Shown in pieces: positions 49,854 to 57,843 of a DNA stretch of 64,000 nucleotides; positions within the stretch are counted from its first letter, which is position 1, and each line of letters opens with the position of its first letter. A program made the position numbers and the translations under genes. The notes below the pieces were generated by a model. The model was given only the letters and a program-made list of their open reading frames with translations. It was not told the origin of the DNA and ran no database searches. The stretch is from Pseudorhodoferax aquiterrae (GTDB lineage Bacteria > Pseudomonadota > Gammaproteobacteria > Burkholderiales > Burkholderiaceae_C): the NCBI RefSeq assembly GCF_014652235.1, contig NZ_BMYK01000002.1, forward strand, positions 62,001 through 126,000. Direction: 5' to 3'.

Positions 49854-49952
49854 TCAGAGATCCAGGCCCATGCGGCCGAAGTCGTCGCGGCCGATGCGCG
49901 CGGTCACCGCCAGGTCGGCGTTCCAGCTGGCGATGCAGACGACTTCGCCCAT
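49854..49952 (-). pseudogene. Relic of a PfkB/ribokinase-family sugar kinase
   Basis: A 32-codon frame starts seven bases after the DapA-like stop. Its first part, EVVCIASWNADLAV, resembles the opening strand of ribokinase-type kinases. Its second part, ARIGRDDFGRMGLDL, resembles the strand about 50 residues later. The substrate-binding GGKGAN segment between them is missing and the rest of the kinase is absent. I read it as an internally deleted, truncated gene. It could also be a tiny translated ORF. Confidence 0.45.
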
Positions 49953-49958
49953 CTGGCT

Positions 49959-50876
49959 TCAGTCCTTGCTACGGTCCAGCGCGAACGCGGCCATCTGCGC
50001 CTCGATGCGCGCCAGCTCGGCCTCGTCCAGCGCCACCAGCGGCGGACGCACACGCCGCCAGCCGGCATCCTGCTCGAGGATGGCCATGATGGCCTTGAAG
50101 GCGGCCGTCATGCCGTAGCCGCCCAGGATGTCCAGGAAGGCACGCACGCGTTGCAGATCGCGTTGCGCCGCCTCGTCGCCGCGGGCCACGGCCAGGCGGC
50201 CGACCAGGTGCGGCATCACGTTGGCGATGCCGCTCACGGCGCCCAGGCTGCCGCGGGCGCCCATGGTGGGCAGGTCGGGCTCGTTGCCCACCCAGACCTG
50301 CATGCCGGGCATGAAGGCCTCGGCATAGGCCACGGAGTCGGCGCGCGTGCAGCCGCTGTCCTTCAGGCCGACGATGGTCTCGGGATACAGCAGGCGCAGC
50401 GTGGAGATGACCTGGTGCGACAGGGGTACGCCAGAGACCTGGGGAATGTGGTACAGCACCGCGCGCAGGCGGGCGTCGGCCACGCCGTCGATCACGTAGC
50501 GGTAGGCGTCGATGATGCCCTGGTCGGGTACGCCCTTGAGGAAGAACGGCGGCAGGATCAGGCAGCGCGTGGCGCCGACCGACAGCGCATGGCGCGTGAG
50601 GGCCAAAGTGTCCGGGAGTGCGGCGCAGCTGGTCGAGACCAGGATGCGCTCGGCGGGCACGCCGCCGGCGATCAGGCCTTCCAGCGCGGCCTTGCGTTCG
50701 GCCACCGTGAACGAGGGACCCTCGCCCGTGGTGCCGAAGGGCGTGACGCCGGCGCAGCCGCCGTCGATCAAGGTCCTGGCATGCCGCGCGAACTTGGGGG
50801 TGTCGATGCCGAGGTCGGCGTTCAGGGGCGTCAGCAGTGCGGGCCAGATGCCGGCATGGGGTACGGGGGTGCTCAT
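49959..50876 (-). CDS. Dihydrodipicolinate synthase/N-acetylneuraminate lyase family aldolase
   Basis: This 305-residue TIM-barrel enzyme has GTTGEG at 48-53, Y142 in VLYHIPQVSG and the Schiff-base lysine K172 in IVGLKDSG. The family forms an imine with pyruvate or a 2-keto acid and makes or breaks a C-C bond or dehydrates sugar acids. True DapA usually has a different tail, and the operon is catabolic, so lysine biosynthesis is unlikely. It is the last gene of the unit that begins at 57695. Confidence 0.85.
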   Translation of the reverse strand: MSTPVPHAGIWPALLTPLNADLGIDTPKFARHARTLIDGGCAGVTPFGTTGEGPSFTVAERKAALEGLIAGGVPAERILVSTSCAALPDTLALTRHALSVGATRCLILPPFFLKGVPDQGIIDAYRYVIDGVADARLRAVLYHIPQVSGVPLSHQVISTLRLLYPETIVGLKDSGCTRADSVAYAEAFMPGMQVWVGNEPDLPTMGARGSLGAVSGIANVMPHLVGRLAVARGDEAAQRDLQRVRAFLDILGGYGMTAAFKAIMAILEQDAGWRRVRPPLVALDEAELARIEAQMAAFALDRSKD

Positions 50877-50900
50877 GGGATGACTTTCGGGTCGGTGGAA

Positions 50901-51773
50901 TCAGGTGGAGCTGCCGAACTGCGCGTCCAGCTGCTGGTGGTGCGCGAGGCCCACGGTGTCGGCGAAGGCGGCATAGGACAGGCCGGGCTGCGCCAGCGCG
51001 CCGGGCGTACCGCCGGCCTGCAACGCGGCCAGCGATTCCTGCACCGCGCGGGCGGCACTGAACAGGGCCGTGACGGCGTAGAAGACCATGGCAAAGCCCA
51101 TGGCCTGCAGCGCGGGCGCCGTCAAGGCAACGGCCGGCGTGCCGTCGACGATGGACACGACCTTGGGCCCGGTCACACGGCGCGCGACGGCCTCGACCTC
51201 GGCCACGGTCTTGATGCCGTCCACGAAGACGAGGTCCACGCCCGCGTCCTGGTAGCGCTGGGCACGCGACACCGCCGCGTCGATGCCGGCCGCCGGCAGC
51301 GCGTCGGTGCGGCCGATGATGAGCAGGCCGTCGCCTGCGCGCGCCTGCACGGCGCAGCGCAGGCGGCGAGCGTTCTCTGCCGCATCGATCAGGCGGATGC
51401 CGGCCATCTGGCCGCAGCGCTTGGGCGCGACCTGGTCCTCCAGGTGGATGGCCGCGACACCGGCCTGCACGTACTCGTGCACCGTGCGTTCGATGTTGGA
51501 CGGGCCGCCGTAGCCCGTGTCGGCATCGGCGACCACGGGGATGCCGACCGCGCGCACCATGTCGCGCGCGTGCGTGGTCATCTCGGTCTGCGTGAGCAGG
51601 CCGATGTCGGGCTGGCCCAGCCGCGTGGCCGTGGCGCCGAAGCCCGTCATGTAGATCGCCGGGAAGCCCGCGCGTTCGACCAGGCGGGCGCTGAGGCTGT
51701 CGTAGGCGCCGGGCGCCTGGACGATGGTGCCGCTGGCGAGTAGGTTTTGGAGTGTGGCTGCGGGGTGGGGCAT
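50901..51773 (-). CDS. Isocitrate lyase/PEP mutase family protein
   Basis: This 290-residue TIM-barrel enzyme has VADADTGYGG (D83, D85 metal site), HLEDQ (E112) and the loop APKRCGQM with C120. That loop is close to KKCGH of methylisocitrate lyase, so a lyase activity on a 2,3-substituted succinate or oxaloacetate-type substrate is likely rather than phosphonate chemistry. It sits between the aldolase-like gene (24 bp) and an SDR gene (4 bp). Confidence 0.85.
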   Translation of the reverse strand: MPHPAATLQNLLASGTIVQAPGAYDSLSARLVERAGFPAIYMTGFGATATRLGQPDIGLLTQTEMTTHARDMVRAVGIPVVADADTGYGGPSNIERTVHEYVQAGVAAIHLEDQVAPKRCGQMAGIRLIDAAENARRLRCAVQARAGDGLLIIGRTDALPAAGIDAAVSRAQRYQDAGVDLVFVDGIKTVAEVEAVARRVTGPKVVSIVDGTPAVALTAPALQAMGFAMVFYAVTALFSAARAVQESLAALQAGGTPGALAQPGLSYAAFADTVGLAHHQQLDAQFGSST

Positions 51774-51777
51774 GGGT

Positions 51778-52566
51778 TCAACTCATCATGAGCCCGCCAT
51801 CGACGTTGATGGCCTGGCCTGTCATGTAGTCCGATTCCGGCGCGGCCAGGAAACCCGCGACGTCGGCCACGTCCTCGGGCCGCTGCGGCCGCCCCAGCGG
51901 GATGCCGGCAATGCGCTGCTGCCAGATCTGGCCTTCGCCCAAGCCTTGCAGTGCGCCCCAGTCGCGGTCCATGCCGCGCCACATCTCGCTCTCCACCAGG
52001 CCCGGGCAGATCGCGTTGACCGTGAGGTGCGGCGCGCACGCGATGGCGGCCGACTGCGTAAGGCTCAGCACGGCGGCCTTGCTGGCACGGTAGTGCGGGA
52101 TCACGGCCGCGATCGGGCCGGCGCCCGGTCGGCCGGCGATCGAGGCCATGGTGATGATCTTGCCGCGCGGCCGCCCTTGCGCCAGTGGCACCTGCTGCAG
52201 CATCTGGCGCGCGGCGGCCTGCAGGCTCAGGAAGCAGCCCTTGACGTTGACGCCCAGCATCCGGTCCCAGTCAGCGCCTTCGAGTTCGAGCAGCGGCTTC
52301 AACTGCATGATGCCGGCGTTGCAGACCATCACGTCCAGCCGGCCGTGTTCGGCCACGGTGCGCTCCACGAGCTGGCGGCACTGCGCGGCGTCGGTCACGT
52401 CGGCCTGAACGCCCAGCGCCCCGATCTCGTCGGCCGCGTGCTGGCAGCGTGCGGCGTCGATGTCGGACACCACGACGCGCGCGCCTTGCGCGGCGAACTT
52501 GCGCGCCACGGCCAGGCCGATGCCCTGGCCCGAACCGGTGACGGCGACGACCAGTCCTGGCGTCAT
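51778..52566 (-). CDS. Short-chain dehydrogenase/reductase, probably NAD-dependent
   Basis: This 262-residue classical SDR has TGSGQGIG at 10-17, S142-Y159-K163 as catalytic triad (YRASK) and a CNAG motif at 82-85. An aspartate at the end of strand two (VVVSDID, D35) favours NAD(H). It ends VDGGLMMS, a usual SDR terminus. ATG 52566 overlaps the stop of the neighbouring SDR gene (ATGA), so the two dehydrogenases are co-translated. Confidence 0.9.
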   Translation of the reverse strand: MTPGLVVAVTGSGQGIGLAVARKFAAQGARVVVSDIDAARCQHAADEIGALGVQADVTDAAQCRQLVERTVAEHGRLDVMVCNAGIMQLKPLLELEGADWDRMLGVNVKGCFLSLQAAARQMLQQVPLAQGRPRGKIITMASIAGRPGAGPIAAVIPHYRASKAAVLSLTQSAAIACAPHLTVNAICPGLVESEMWRGMDRDWGALQGLGEGQIWQQRIAGIPLGRPQRPEDVADVAGFLAAPESDYMTGQAINVDGGLMMS

Positions 52567-53354
52567 ACGGGCTTCTTGCGAACCAAGGGCTGGTCCTGCA
52601 CATAGGTGCGGTTCCAGACCGGCGAGATCACGAGTTCGTTCACGCAAACATGCGCGGGCGCCTCCGCGATGAAACGGATCGTGCGGCCCAGGTCGGCCTC
52701 CTGCAGCATGCGGGCCTTGTCGGCCTCGGTCGGCTGCACCGGCCGCTTCTTGAGGATGGGCGTGGCCACTTCGCCCGGGCACAGCGCCGTGGCGCGCAGG
52801 CCGTTCACGCACTCCTCGATGTTGAAGGAATGCGTGAGCGCCATCATCGCGGCCTTGCTCGACGTGTAGGCCGGGCCTGTCATGTATTCGTAGTGGAAGC
52901 CCGCGAACGAGGCCACGTTGATGACCGTGCCCTGCCCGCGCGCGCGCATGCCCTGGACGACGGCCAGCGTGCAGTAGGTCGCGCCATTCAGGTTGATCCC
53001 CACCACGTCGGCGAAGGTCTCGGCATCGGTGTCGCACCAGTAGCGCTTGGGGTAGTTGAGCCCCGCGCTGTTGACCAGGATGTCGACCCGGCCGAACGCG
53101 GCCTGGATCGCATCCGCCACGGCGTTCACGTCCTTGGCGTCGGCCACGTTCAGCGGCCTGGCCGTGATGCTGCCGGCCGGCGCGCCGCGCGCTTGCGCCT
53201 CCACGATGGCCGCGTCCAGCTTGGCCGCATCGCGGCCCGAAATGACGACACGCGCACCGGCCTTGGCCAGGTCCACCGCACCGGCCAGGCCGATGCCGCT
53301 GCCGCCGCCCGTGACCCAGGCGACCTGTCCTTCCAACAGTCCGCTCACTTGCAC
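52563..53354 (-). CDS. Short-chain dehydrogenase/reductase, probably NADP-dependent
   Basis: This 263-residue classical SDR has TGGGSGIG at 15-22, S149-Y163-K167 (YTSSK) and NSAG at 95-98. Arginine after strand two (ISGRD, R41) favours NADP(H), unlike its partner. The start is GTG 53354 or a second GTG two codons later (53348); neither has an ATG alternative, and the first lies inside the dispersed repeat at 53350-53424. It is not closely similar to the adjacent SDR, so this is not a recent tandem duplication. Confidence 0.87.
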   Translation of the reverse strand: MQVSGLLEGQVAWVTGGGSGIGLAGAVDLAKAGARVVISGRDAAKLDAAIVEAQARGAPAGSITARPLNVADAKDVNAVADAIQAAFGRVDILVNSAGLNYPKRYWCDTDAETFADVVGINLNGATYCTLAVVQGMRARGQGTVINVASFAGFHYEYMTGPAYTSSKAAMMALTHSFNIEECVNGLRATALCPGEVATPILKKRPVQPTEADKARMLQEADLGRTIRFIAEAPAHVCVNELVISPVWNRTYVQDQPLVRKKPV

Positions 53355-53424
53355 CCCCTTCGGCCTGCGGCCTGTCCCCCCGAGGGGGAGCGAGCTTGCT
53401 TGGGGCGGCCCGGCGCGGCGCTCA
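53350..53424. repeat. Dispersed intergenic repeat, copy B (dctP-SDR spacer)
   Basis: This is the second copy of the block at 5519-5592, with CCCTTCGGCCTGCGGCCTG, then CCCCCCGAGGGGG, GAGCTTGCTTGGGGCGGCC and CGGCGCGGCGCTCA. The palindromic CCCCC/GGGGG core is better preserved here. It fills the 67-bp gap between two same-strand genes and provides the stop codon of the TRAP binding-protein gene. Confidence 0.65.
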
Positions 53425-54438
53425 TTGGCCGCGGATCCGCTTGAGTTCCTCGGTCACCAGCGCGATCGGCTCGTCGCCGATGGCCTTGGCATGGCGCTCG
53501 TAGATGACCTTGGTCTTCTCGCGGATGCGCGCGGTCTCGGCGGGGCTGATCTCGTTCACGGCCATGCCCTTGCCGCGCAGGTTGTCCACGCTCTTGGCCT
53601 CCATGGCGCGGTTGGCGCGGCGCTGTTCCGCGCGGCCGACCACGGCGCATTCCTTGAGCACGGCGTGCTCCTGCTCCGACAGGCCGTCCCAGACCTTCTT
53701 GGAGAACAGCACCAGCGTGGGGCTGTAGGCGTGCTTGGACAGCGTGAGGTACTTCTGCACCTCGTAGAACTTCATGTTCTCGATGTTGGTGAACGGGTTC
53801 TCCTGGCCGTCGACGGTCCTGGTTTCCAGCGCCGAATAGACCTCGGTGAAGGCCATGGGCACGGCATTGCTGCCCAGAGTCTTGAAGGTGTCCAGGTAGA
53901 CGTTGTTCTGCATCACGCGCATCTTCACGCCCTCGAAGTCCTCGACCTTGGTGATCGGTCGCTTGGAGTTCGTCGTGTGGCGAAAGCCGTTCTCCCACCA
54001 AGCCAGGTTGACGAGGCCCACGGCCGGCATCTTGGCCGAGAACCAGTCGCCGACCTTGCCGTCCAGCAGCTGGTCGGCCTCGGCCGCGGTGTTGAACAGG
54101 AACGGCAGGTCGAACACGCCCAGCGCCGGCACGATGGACACCACGGGCGCCGTGGAGGTCAGCACCATGTCGATGGAGCCCGTGCGCACGCTCTGCGTGC
54201 TGGTCAGGTCGCTGCCCAGCGCGCCGTCCCAGAAGGGCTGGATCTTCATCTTGCCGCCGGACTTCTCCAGCGTGCAGGCGCCCATGGCGGCCAGGCCGTT
54301 GCCCATGGGATGCTCCTTGCTCACGCCGTTGGAGACGCGGAAGTTGCGGTTCTGGAACTGGGCGCTGGCAGTACCTGCGGCCAGGGCCAGGGTGGCGGCG
54401 GCCACGGCGGTCAGGGCAACGCGGGAAATGTTCTTCAT
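53422..54438 (-). CDS. dctP: TRAP transporter solute-binding protein, DctP family
   Basis: This 338-residue secreted protein has a signal peptide (MKNISRVALTAVAAATLALAAGTASAQ) and DctP motifs: VSKEHPMGNGLAAM, FEGVKMRVMQNNVYLDTFKTLGSNAVPMAFTEVYSALETRTVDGQENP. The arginine in KMRVMQ normally binds the carboxylate of the ligand, so an organic acid is expected. GGAG lies eight bases before ATG 54438, which favours it over the ATG at 54444. The dctM gene is 31 bp upstream. The stop lies inside the dispersed repeat. Confidence 0.9.
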   Translation of the reverse strand: MKNISRVALTAVAAATLALAAGTASAQFQNRNFRVSNGVSKEHPMGNGLAAMGACTLEKSGGKMKIQPFWDGALGSDLTSTQSVRTGSIDMVLTSTAPVVSIVPALGVFDLPFLFNTAAEADQLLDGKVGDWFSAKMPAVGLVNLAWWENGFRHTTNSKRPITKVEDFEGVKMRVMQNNVYLDTFKTLGSNAVPMAFTEVYSALETRTVDGQENPFTNIENMKFYEVQKYLTLSKHAYSPTLVLFSKKVWDGLSEQEHAVLKECAVVGRAEQRRANRAMEAKSVDNLRGKGMAVNEISPAETARIREKTKVIYERHAKAIGDEPIALVTEELKRIRGQ

Positions 54439-54469
54439 GTTCATGTCTCCGGGAGTGAAAAGAAGGAAA

Positions 54470-55747
54470 TCAGCTCAGCCAGCGCAAGGGCACGAGCACG
54501 AGGTCGGGGAACAGCACGAGCAGGAAGAGCACGATGAGTTCGGCCCACAGGAAGGGCCACAGCCCTTTCATGAGCTCGCCCATCGAGATCTTGGCCACCC
54601 CGCACATCACGTTGAGCACGATGCCCACGGGCGGCGTGATCAGGCCGATCGCGTTGTTCATGATGAACAGCACGCCGAAGTACACGGGGTCGATGCCGGC
54701 CTCCTTGATCACGGGCATCAACACCGGCGTGAGGATCATCAGCGTGGGCGCGAAGTCCAGTGCCGTGCCGACGATGACCACGATCACCATGATCACGAAC
54801 ATCAGCACGATCTTGTTGAACATGAAGGGCTGCAGCATGGCCGAGACCTGTTGCGGCACTTCGGACGTGGTGATGAGCCAGGCCGACACCAGGGCCGCGG
54901 CGATCAGGAACACCACCACGGCCGTGCTCTTGGCGGCCGACACCAGCAGCGGGTAGAGCTGGCGCAGCGGCAGTTCGCGGTAGACGAAGGCCCCGAGGAT
55001 GAAGGCGTAGACGCAGGCGACCACGCCGGCCTCGGTCGGCGTGAAGATGCCGAACTTGAGGCCACCGATGATGCCCAGCGGCATCAGCAGCGCCCAGATG
55101 CCGTCGACCGCGGCGCGGCCGCGCTGGGCCATGCTTTGGCGCGGCAGCACGGCCACCTTGTCGCGCCGAGCCACCCACTGCCAGGCCACCAGCAACGACA
55201 GGCCCATCAGGATGCCCGGGAAGATGCCCGCGAGGAACAGCTTGCCGATGGACACGTTGGCGATCACGCCGAACACGATCAGGCCGATGGACGGCGGAAT
55301 CACGGGCGCGATCACGCCGCCAGCGGCGATCAGGCCGGCCGAACGCGGCACGTCGTAGCCGGCGCGGCGCATCATGGGGATCAGCAGCGCGCCGATCGCG
55401 GCTGCGTCGGCCGCGGCGCTGCCCGAGATCGCGGCCATCATGACCGAGGCGAAGATGGCGACGAAGCCCAGGCCGCCGCGCAGATGGCCGACCCAGGCCA
55501 GCGCGACGTTCACGATGCGCTTGGAGATGCCGCCCGCATTCATGAGCTCGCCGGCCAGCATGAAGAACGGGATCGCCAGCAGCGGGAAACTGTCCGCCCC
55601 CTCGATGAGCTTTTGCGACAGGATGGTGGTGTCGATCTGGCCCTGGGCGACCATCAGCGCGGCGCCGCAGACCAGCAGCGCGAACGCGATCGGCAGGCCC
55701 AGCAGCATGGCGCCGAGCAGCGAGAAGGTGAAGACGGCGATCGTCAT
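54470..55747 (-). CDS. dctM: TRAP transporter large permease, DctM
   Basis: This 425-residue integral membrane protein has about twelve helices and the DctM signatures LLAIPFFMLAGELMNAGGIS, SGSAAADAAAIGALLIPMM and PPSIGLIVFGVIANVSIGKLF. It forms the sodium-driven transport channel with DctQ. ATG 55747 overlaps the dctQ stop (ATGA). Confidence 0.94.
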   Translation of the reverse strand: MTIAVFTFSLLGAMLLGLPIAFALLVCGAALMVAQGQIDTTILSQKLIEGADSFPLLAIPFFMLAGELMNAGGISKRIVNVALAWVGHLRGGLGFVAIFASVMMAAISGSAAADAAAIGALLIPMMRRAGYDVPRSAGLIAAGGVIAPVIPPSIGLIVFGVIANVSIGKLFLAGIFPGILMGLSLLVAWQWVARRDKVAVLPRQSMAQRGRAAVDGIWALLMPLGIIGGLKFGIFTPTEAGVVACVYAFILGAFVYRELPLRQLYPLLVSAAKSTAVVVFLIAAALVSAWLITTSEVPQQVSAMLQPFMFNKIVLMFVIMVIVVIVGTALDFAPTLMILTPVLMPVIKEAGIDPVYFGVLFIMNNAIGLITPPVGIVLNVMCGVAKISMGELMKGLWPFLWAELIVLFLLVLFPDLVLVPLRWLS

Positions 55748-56271
55748 GCTTTGGCCTCCACGGGCGTGCCGTGCGGCGCTTCCTCGCTCTCGCTGACGGC
55801 GACCAGTTCGTCGTCGCGGATGCGCCCTGTGGCGATGCGCCACAGCGTGCGCAGCGCCATCAGGCCGATGGCGCCGGCCGTGAGGTAGGACACGCCGAAC
55901 ACCCAGATCATGGGCAGGCCCGTGACGGGCGCAGCCGTGGTGGCGTTGATCTCGTGCTGCACCCAGGTGCCGCGGAACATCATGAAGCAGCACAGCAGCG
56001 TGAGCCCCTGGCACAGTGCCAGGCAGACCAGCTTGCCGCGGCGGCCGAGCTTGCTGACAAGGGCGTCCATGCCCAGGTGCGCTCCCTCGCGCATCGCGAC
56101 GATGGCGCCGATGAAGGTCAGCCAGATGAAGAAGAAGCGCGACAGCTCCTCCGACACCTGGATGCCCGAGTTGAAGGCATAGCGCAGCAGCACGTTGCCG
56201 AACACCATGAGCACCATGCCCAGCAGCAGCGCTGCGAGCACGGCCTCGATGGCCTTGAACACGCGGTCCAT
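55744..56271 (-). CDS. dctQ: TRAP transporter small permease, DctQ
   Basis: This 175-residue protein has four hydrophobic segments (about residues 8-30, 45-65, 82-102, 120-142) and the DctQ motif SEELSRFFFIWLTFIGAIVAMREGAHLGMD. It partners DctM. The first codon shares a base with the stop of the upstream FAD dehydrogenase gene (TGATG). The C-terminus is acidic and cytoplasmic. Confidence 0.92.
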   Translation of the reverse strand: MDRVFKAIEAVLAALLLGMVLMVFGNVLLRYAFNSGIQVSEELSRFFFIWLTFIGAIVAMREGAHLGMDALVSKLGRRGKLVCLALCQGLTLLCCFMMFRGTWVQHEINATTAAPVTGLPMIWVFGVSYLTAGAIGLMALRTLWRIATGRIRDDELVAVSESEEAPHGTPVEAKA

Positions 56272-57695
56272 CAGATCACCTTGCCTGGGTTCAGCAGGTT
56301 CTGGGGATCGAGTGCGGCCTTCAGCGTGCGCATGAGCGCGATCTCCTCGGGGCTGCGCGCGTACGACAGGTAGGGCTTCTTCGCCGTGCCAATGCCGTGC
56401 TCGGCCGAGATGCTGCCCTGGAAGTCGCGCACGGTGCTGTAGATCACCTCGTCCATGCGCTTCTTGGGTTGCTCCTCGATCGACAGGCCCTCCACCCAGG
56501 CCACGAGGTGCACGTTGCCATCGCCGATGTGGCCGTAGTAGACGCTCTGGCAGCCCGGAATCTGGGCCAGCAGCGCGGCCTTGCACTGCGCAGCGAAGGC
56601 GTCCATGTCGCGCACGGCGAGCGCCACGTCGTAGGAGACGTGGGGGCCGAGTGCCTGGAAGAATTCGGAGCAGGCATCGCGCAGCGCCCAGAACGACTGC
56701 GTGTCGGCGACGGACTGGGCCAGCGCGGCGTCGGCCAGGCCACCGTCGCCGGCGAACTGCTCCAGCCAGGCGGCGAAGCGTGGGCCGTCCACGGCCTCGT
56801 CCGTGCCCTGGGCCTCCACGAGCACGTAGAAGCCATGGTCGCCGGCCACGGGCGGGCGCACGCCCACGCGCTGGGTGACGACTTCCCAGTAGTCGGGCCA
56901 CATGACCTCGAAGGCCGAGAGCAGCGGCCCCAGACCGCGGCGCGCGGCGCCCAGCAGGCGCACGACGGACGCGTAGTCCGGCAGCGCGCACAGCGCCGAC
57001 ATCGTGCAGCCCGGCTGCGGATGCAGCTTGAGCACGATGCGCGTGATGATGCCCAGCGTGCCTTCGCTGCCGATGAACAACTGCTTCAGGTCGTAGCCCG
57101 CGTTGTTCTTCATCATCTTGTTCAGACTGGTCACGACGGTGCCGTCGGGCAGCACCCATTCCAGACCCAGCACCAGTTCGCGCGCCATGCCGTAGCGGAT
57201 CACGCGGTTGCCGCCAGCATTGGTCGACAGGTTGCCGCCGATCGCGCAGGAGCCGCGCGAACCCAGGTCCAGCGCGAAGTACAGGCCGGCGTCGCTTGCT
57301 GCGCGCTGCACCGCCTCCAGCGGCGTGCCGGCGCGTACGGTCATGGTGGCGCTGTCGGGGTCGATCTCCTCCACGCCCACCAGCCGCTCCAGCGACAGCG
57401 CGACCCAGCCGTCTTCCGGCCGGGCACCGCCACACAGGCCGGTCAGCCCGCCCTGGGGCACGACGGGCAGGCCAGCCTCACGGCAGGCGCGCAGCGCGGC
57501 CGAGACGCCGGCCGCGTCCACCGGGCGGACCACGGCGAGCGGGTTCGTCGGCGACTGCGTGCTCCAGTCGTTGCGGTTGCGCTCGGGCACGTCGGCGCCA
57601 ATCAGCACCGTGGCGGCGCCCAACTGGTCACGCAGCCGGGTCAGCACTTCGATGGCGCGGGCCGCGTCTGCGCCCGCCAGGATGGTCGTGTTCAT
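56271..57695 (-). CDS. FAD-linked 2-hydroxyacid dehydrogenase (GlcD/D-lactate dehydrogenase family)
   Basis: This 474-residue protein has the PCMH FAD-binding domain (VVPQGGLTGLCGGA, then GSRGSCAIGGNLSTNAGGNRVIRYG) and the C-terminal metal-binding domain with YYGHIGDGNVHLVAW and SAEHGIGTAKKPYL. It should oxidise a D-2-hydroxy acid, passing electrons to the membrane. It is the first gene of the TRAP-SDR-lyase operon and is divergent from the GntR regulator. It is a paralogue of the enzyme in the hut operon (33987-35366), which suggests the same chemistry on a different acid. Confidence 0.87.
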   Translation of the reverse strand: MNTTILAGADAARAIEVLTRLRDQLGAATVLIGADVPERNRNDWSTQSPTNPLAVVRPVDAAGVSAALRACREAGLPVVPQGGLTGLCGGARPEDGWVALSLERLVGVEEIDPDSATMTVRAGTPLEAVQRAASDAGLYFALDLGSRGSCAIGGNLSTNAGGNRVIRYGMARELVLGLEWVLPDGTVVTSLNKMMKNNAGYDLKQLFIGSEGTLGIITRIVLKLHPQPGCTMSALCALPDYASVVRLLGAARRGLGPLLSAFEVMWPDYWEVVTQRVGVRPPVAGDHGFYVLVEAQGTDEAVDGPRFAAWLEQFAGDGGLADAALAQSVADTQSFWALRDACSEFFQALGPHVSYDVALAVRDMDAFAAQCKAALLAQIPGCQSVYYGHIGDGNVHLVAWVEGLSIEEQPKKRMDEVIYSTVRDFQGSISAEHGIGTAKKPYLSYARSPEEIALMRTLKAALDPQNLLNPGKVI

Positions 57696-57721
57696 GGCGG
57701 GCAAGTATCCTTGTATGTAAG

Positions 57722-57739
57722 GTACTAAAGCACTAGTAC
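57722..57739. promoter_or_regulatory. Inverted repeat, candidate GntR operator
   Basis: GTACTAAAGCACTAGTAC has perfect 6-bp arms (GTACTA/TAGTAC) around AAGCAC. It is flanked by TTGTATGTAA on one side and TACAAAT on the other, making an AT-rich island in the 148-bp region between the divergent dehydrogenase and gntR genes. FCD-type GntR regulators commonly bind such short palindromes. Confidence 0.5.
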
Positions 57740-57830
57740 AAATACCGATGGCAGAATGCACGGGCCCCGCGCGGGGAATCGGTTTGTTCTGCGAGACTCG
57801 GACGCCCTTGCTCCCGACGGGCGCAGCCAC

Positions 57831-57836
57831 AGGAGA
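57831..57836 (+). promoter_or_regulatory. Shine-Dalgarno that fixes the GTG start of the GntR regulator
   Basis: AGGAGA stands seven bases before GTG 57844. The frame is open to an ATG at 57748, but that would add a 32-residue non-conserved leader without a ribosome-binding site. Confidence 0.65.
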
Positions 57837-57843
57837 CCGCGCC

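Noticed and set aside
49959-50876. Lysine-biosynthetic dapA
   Set aside because: Catalytic residues are shared with the entire family, but the gene closes a catabolic TRAP/SDR/lyase operon, so the biosynthetic name is not justified.
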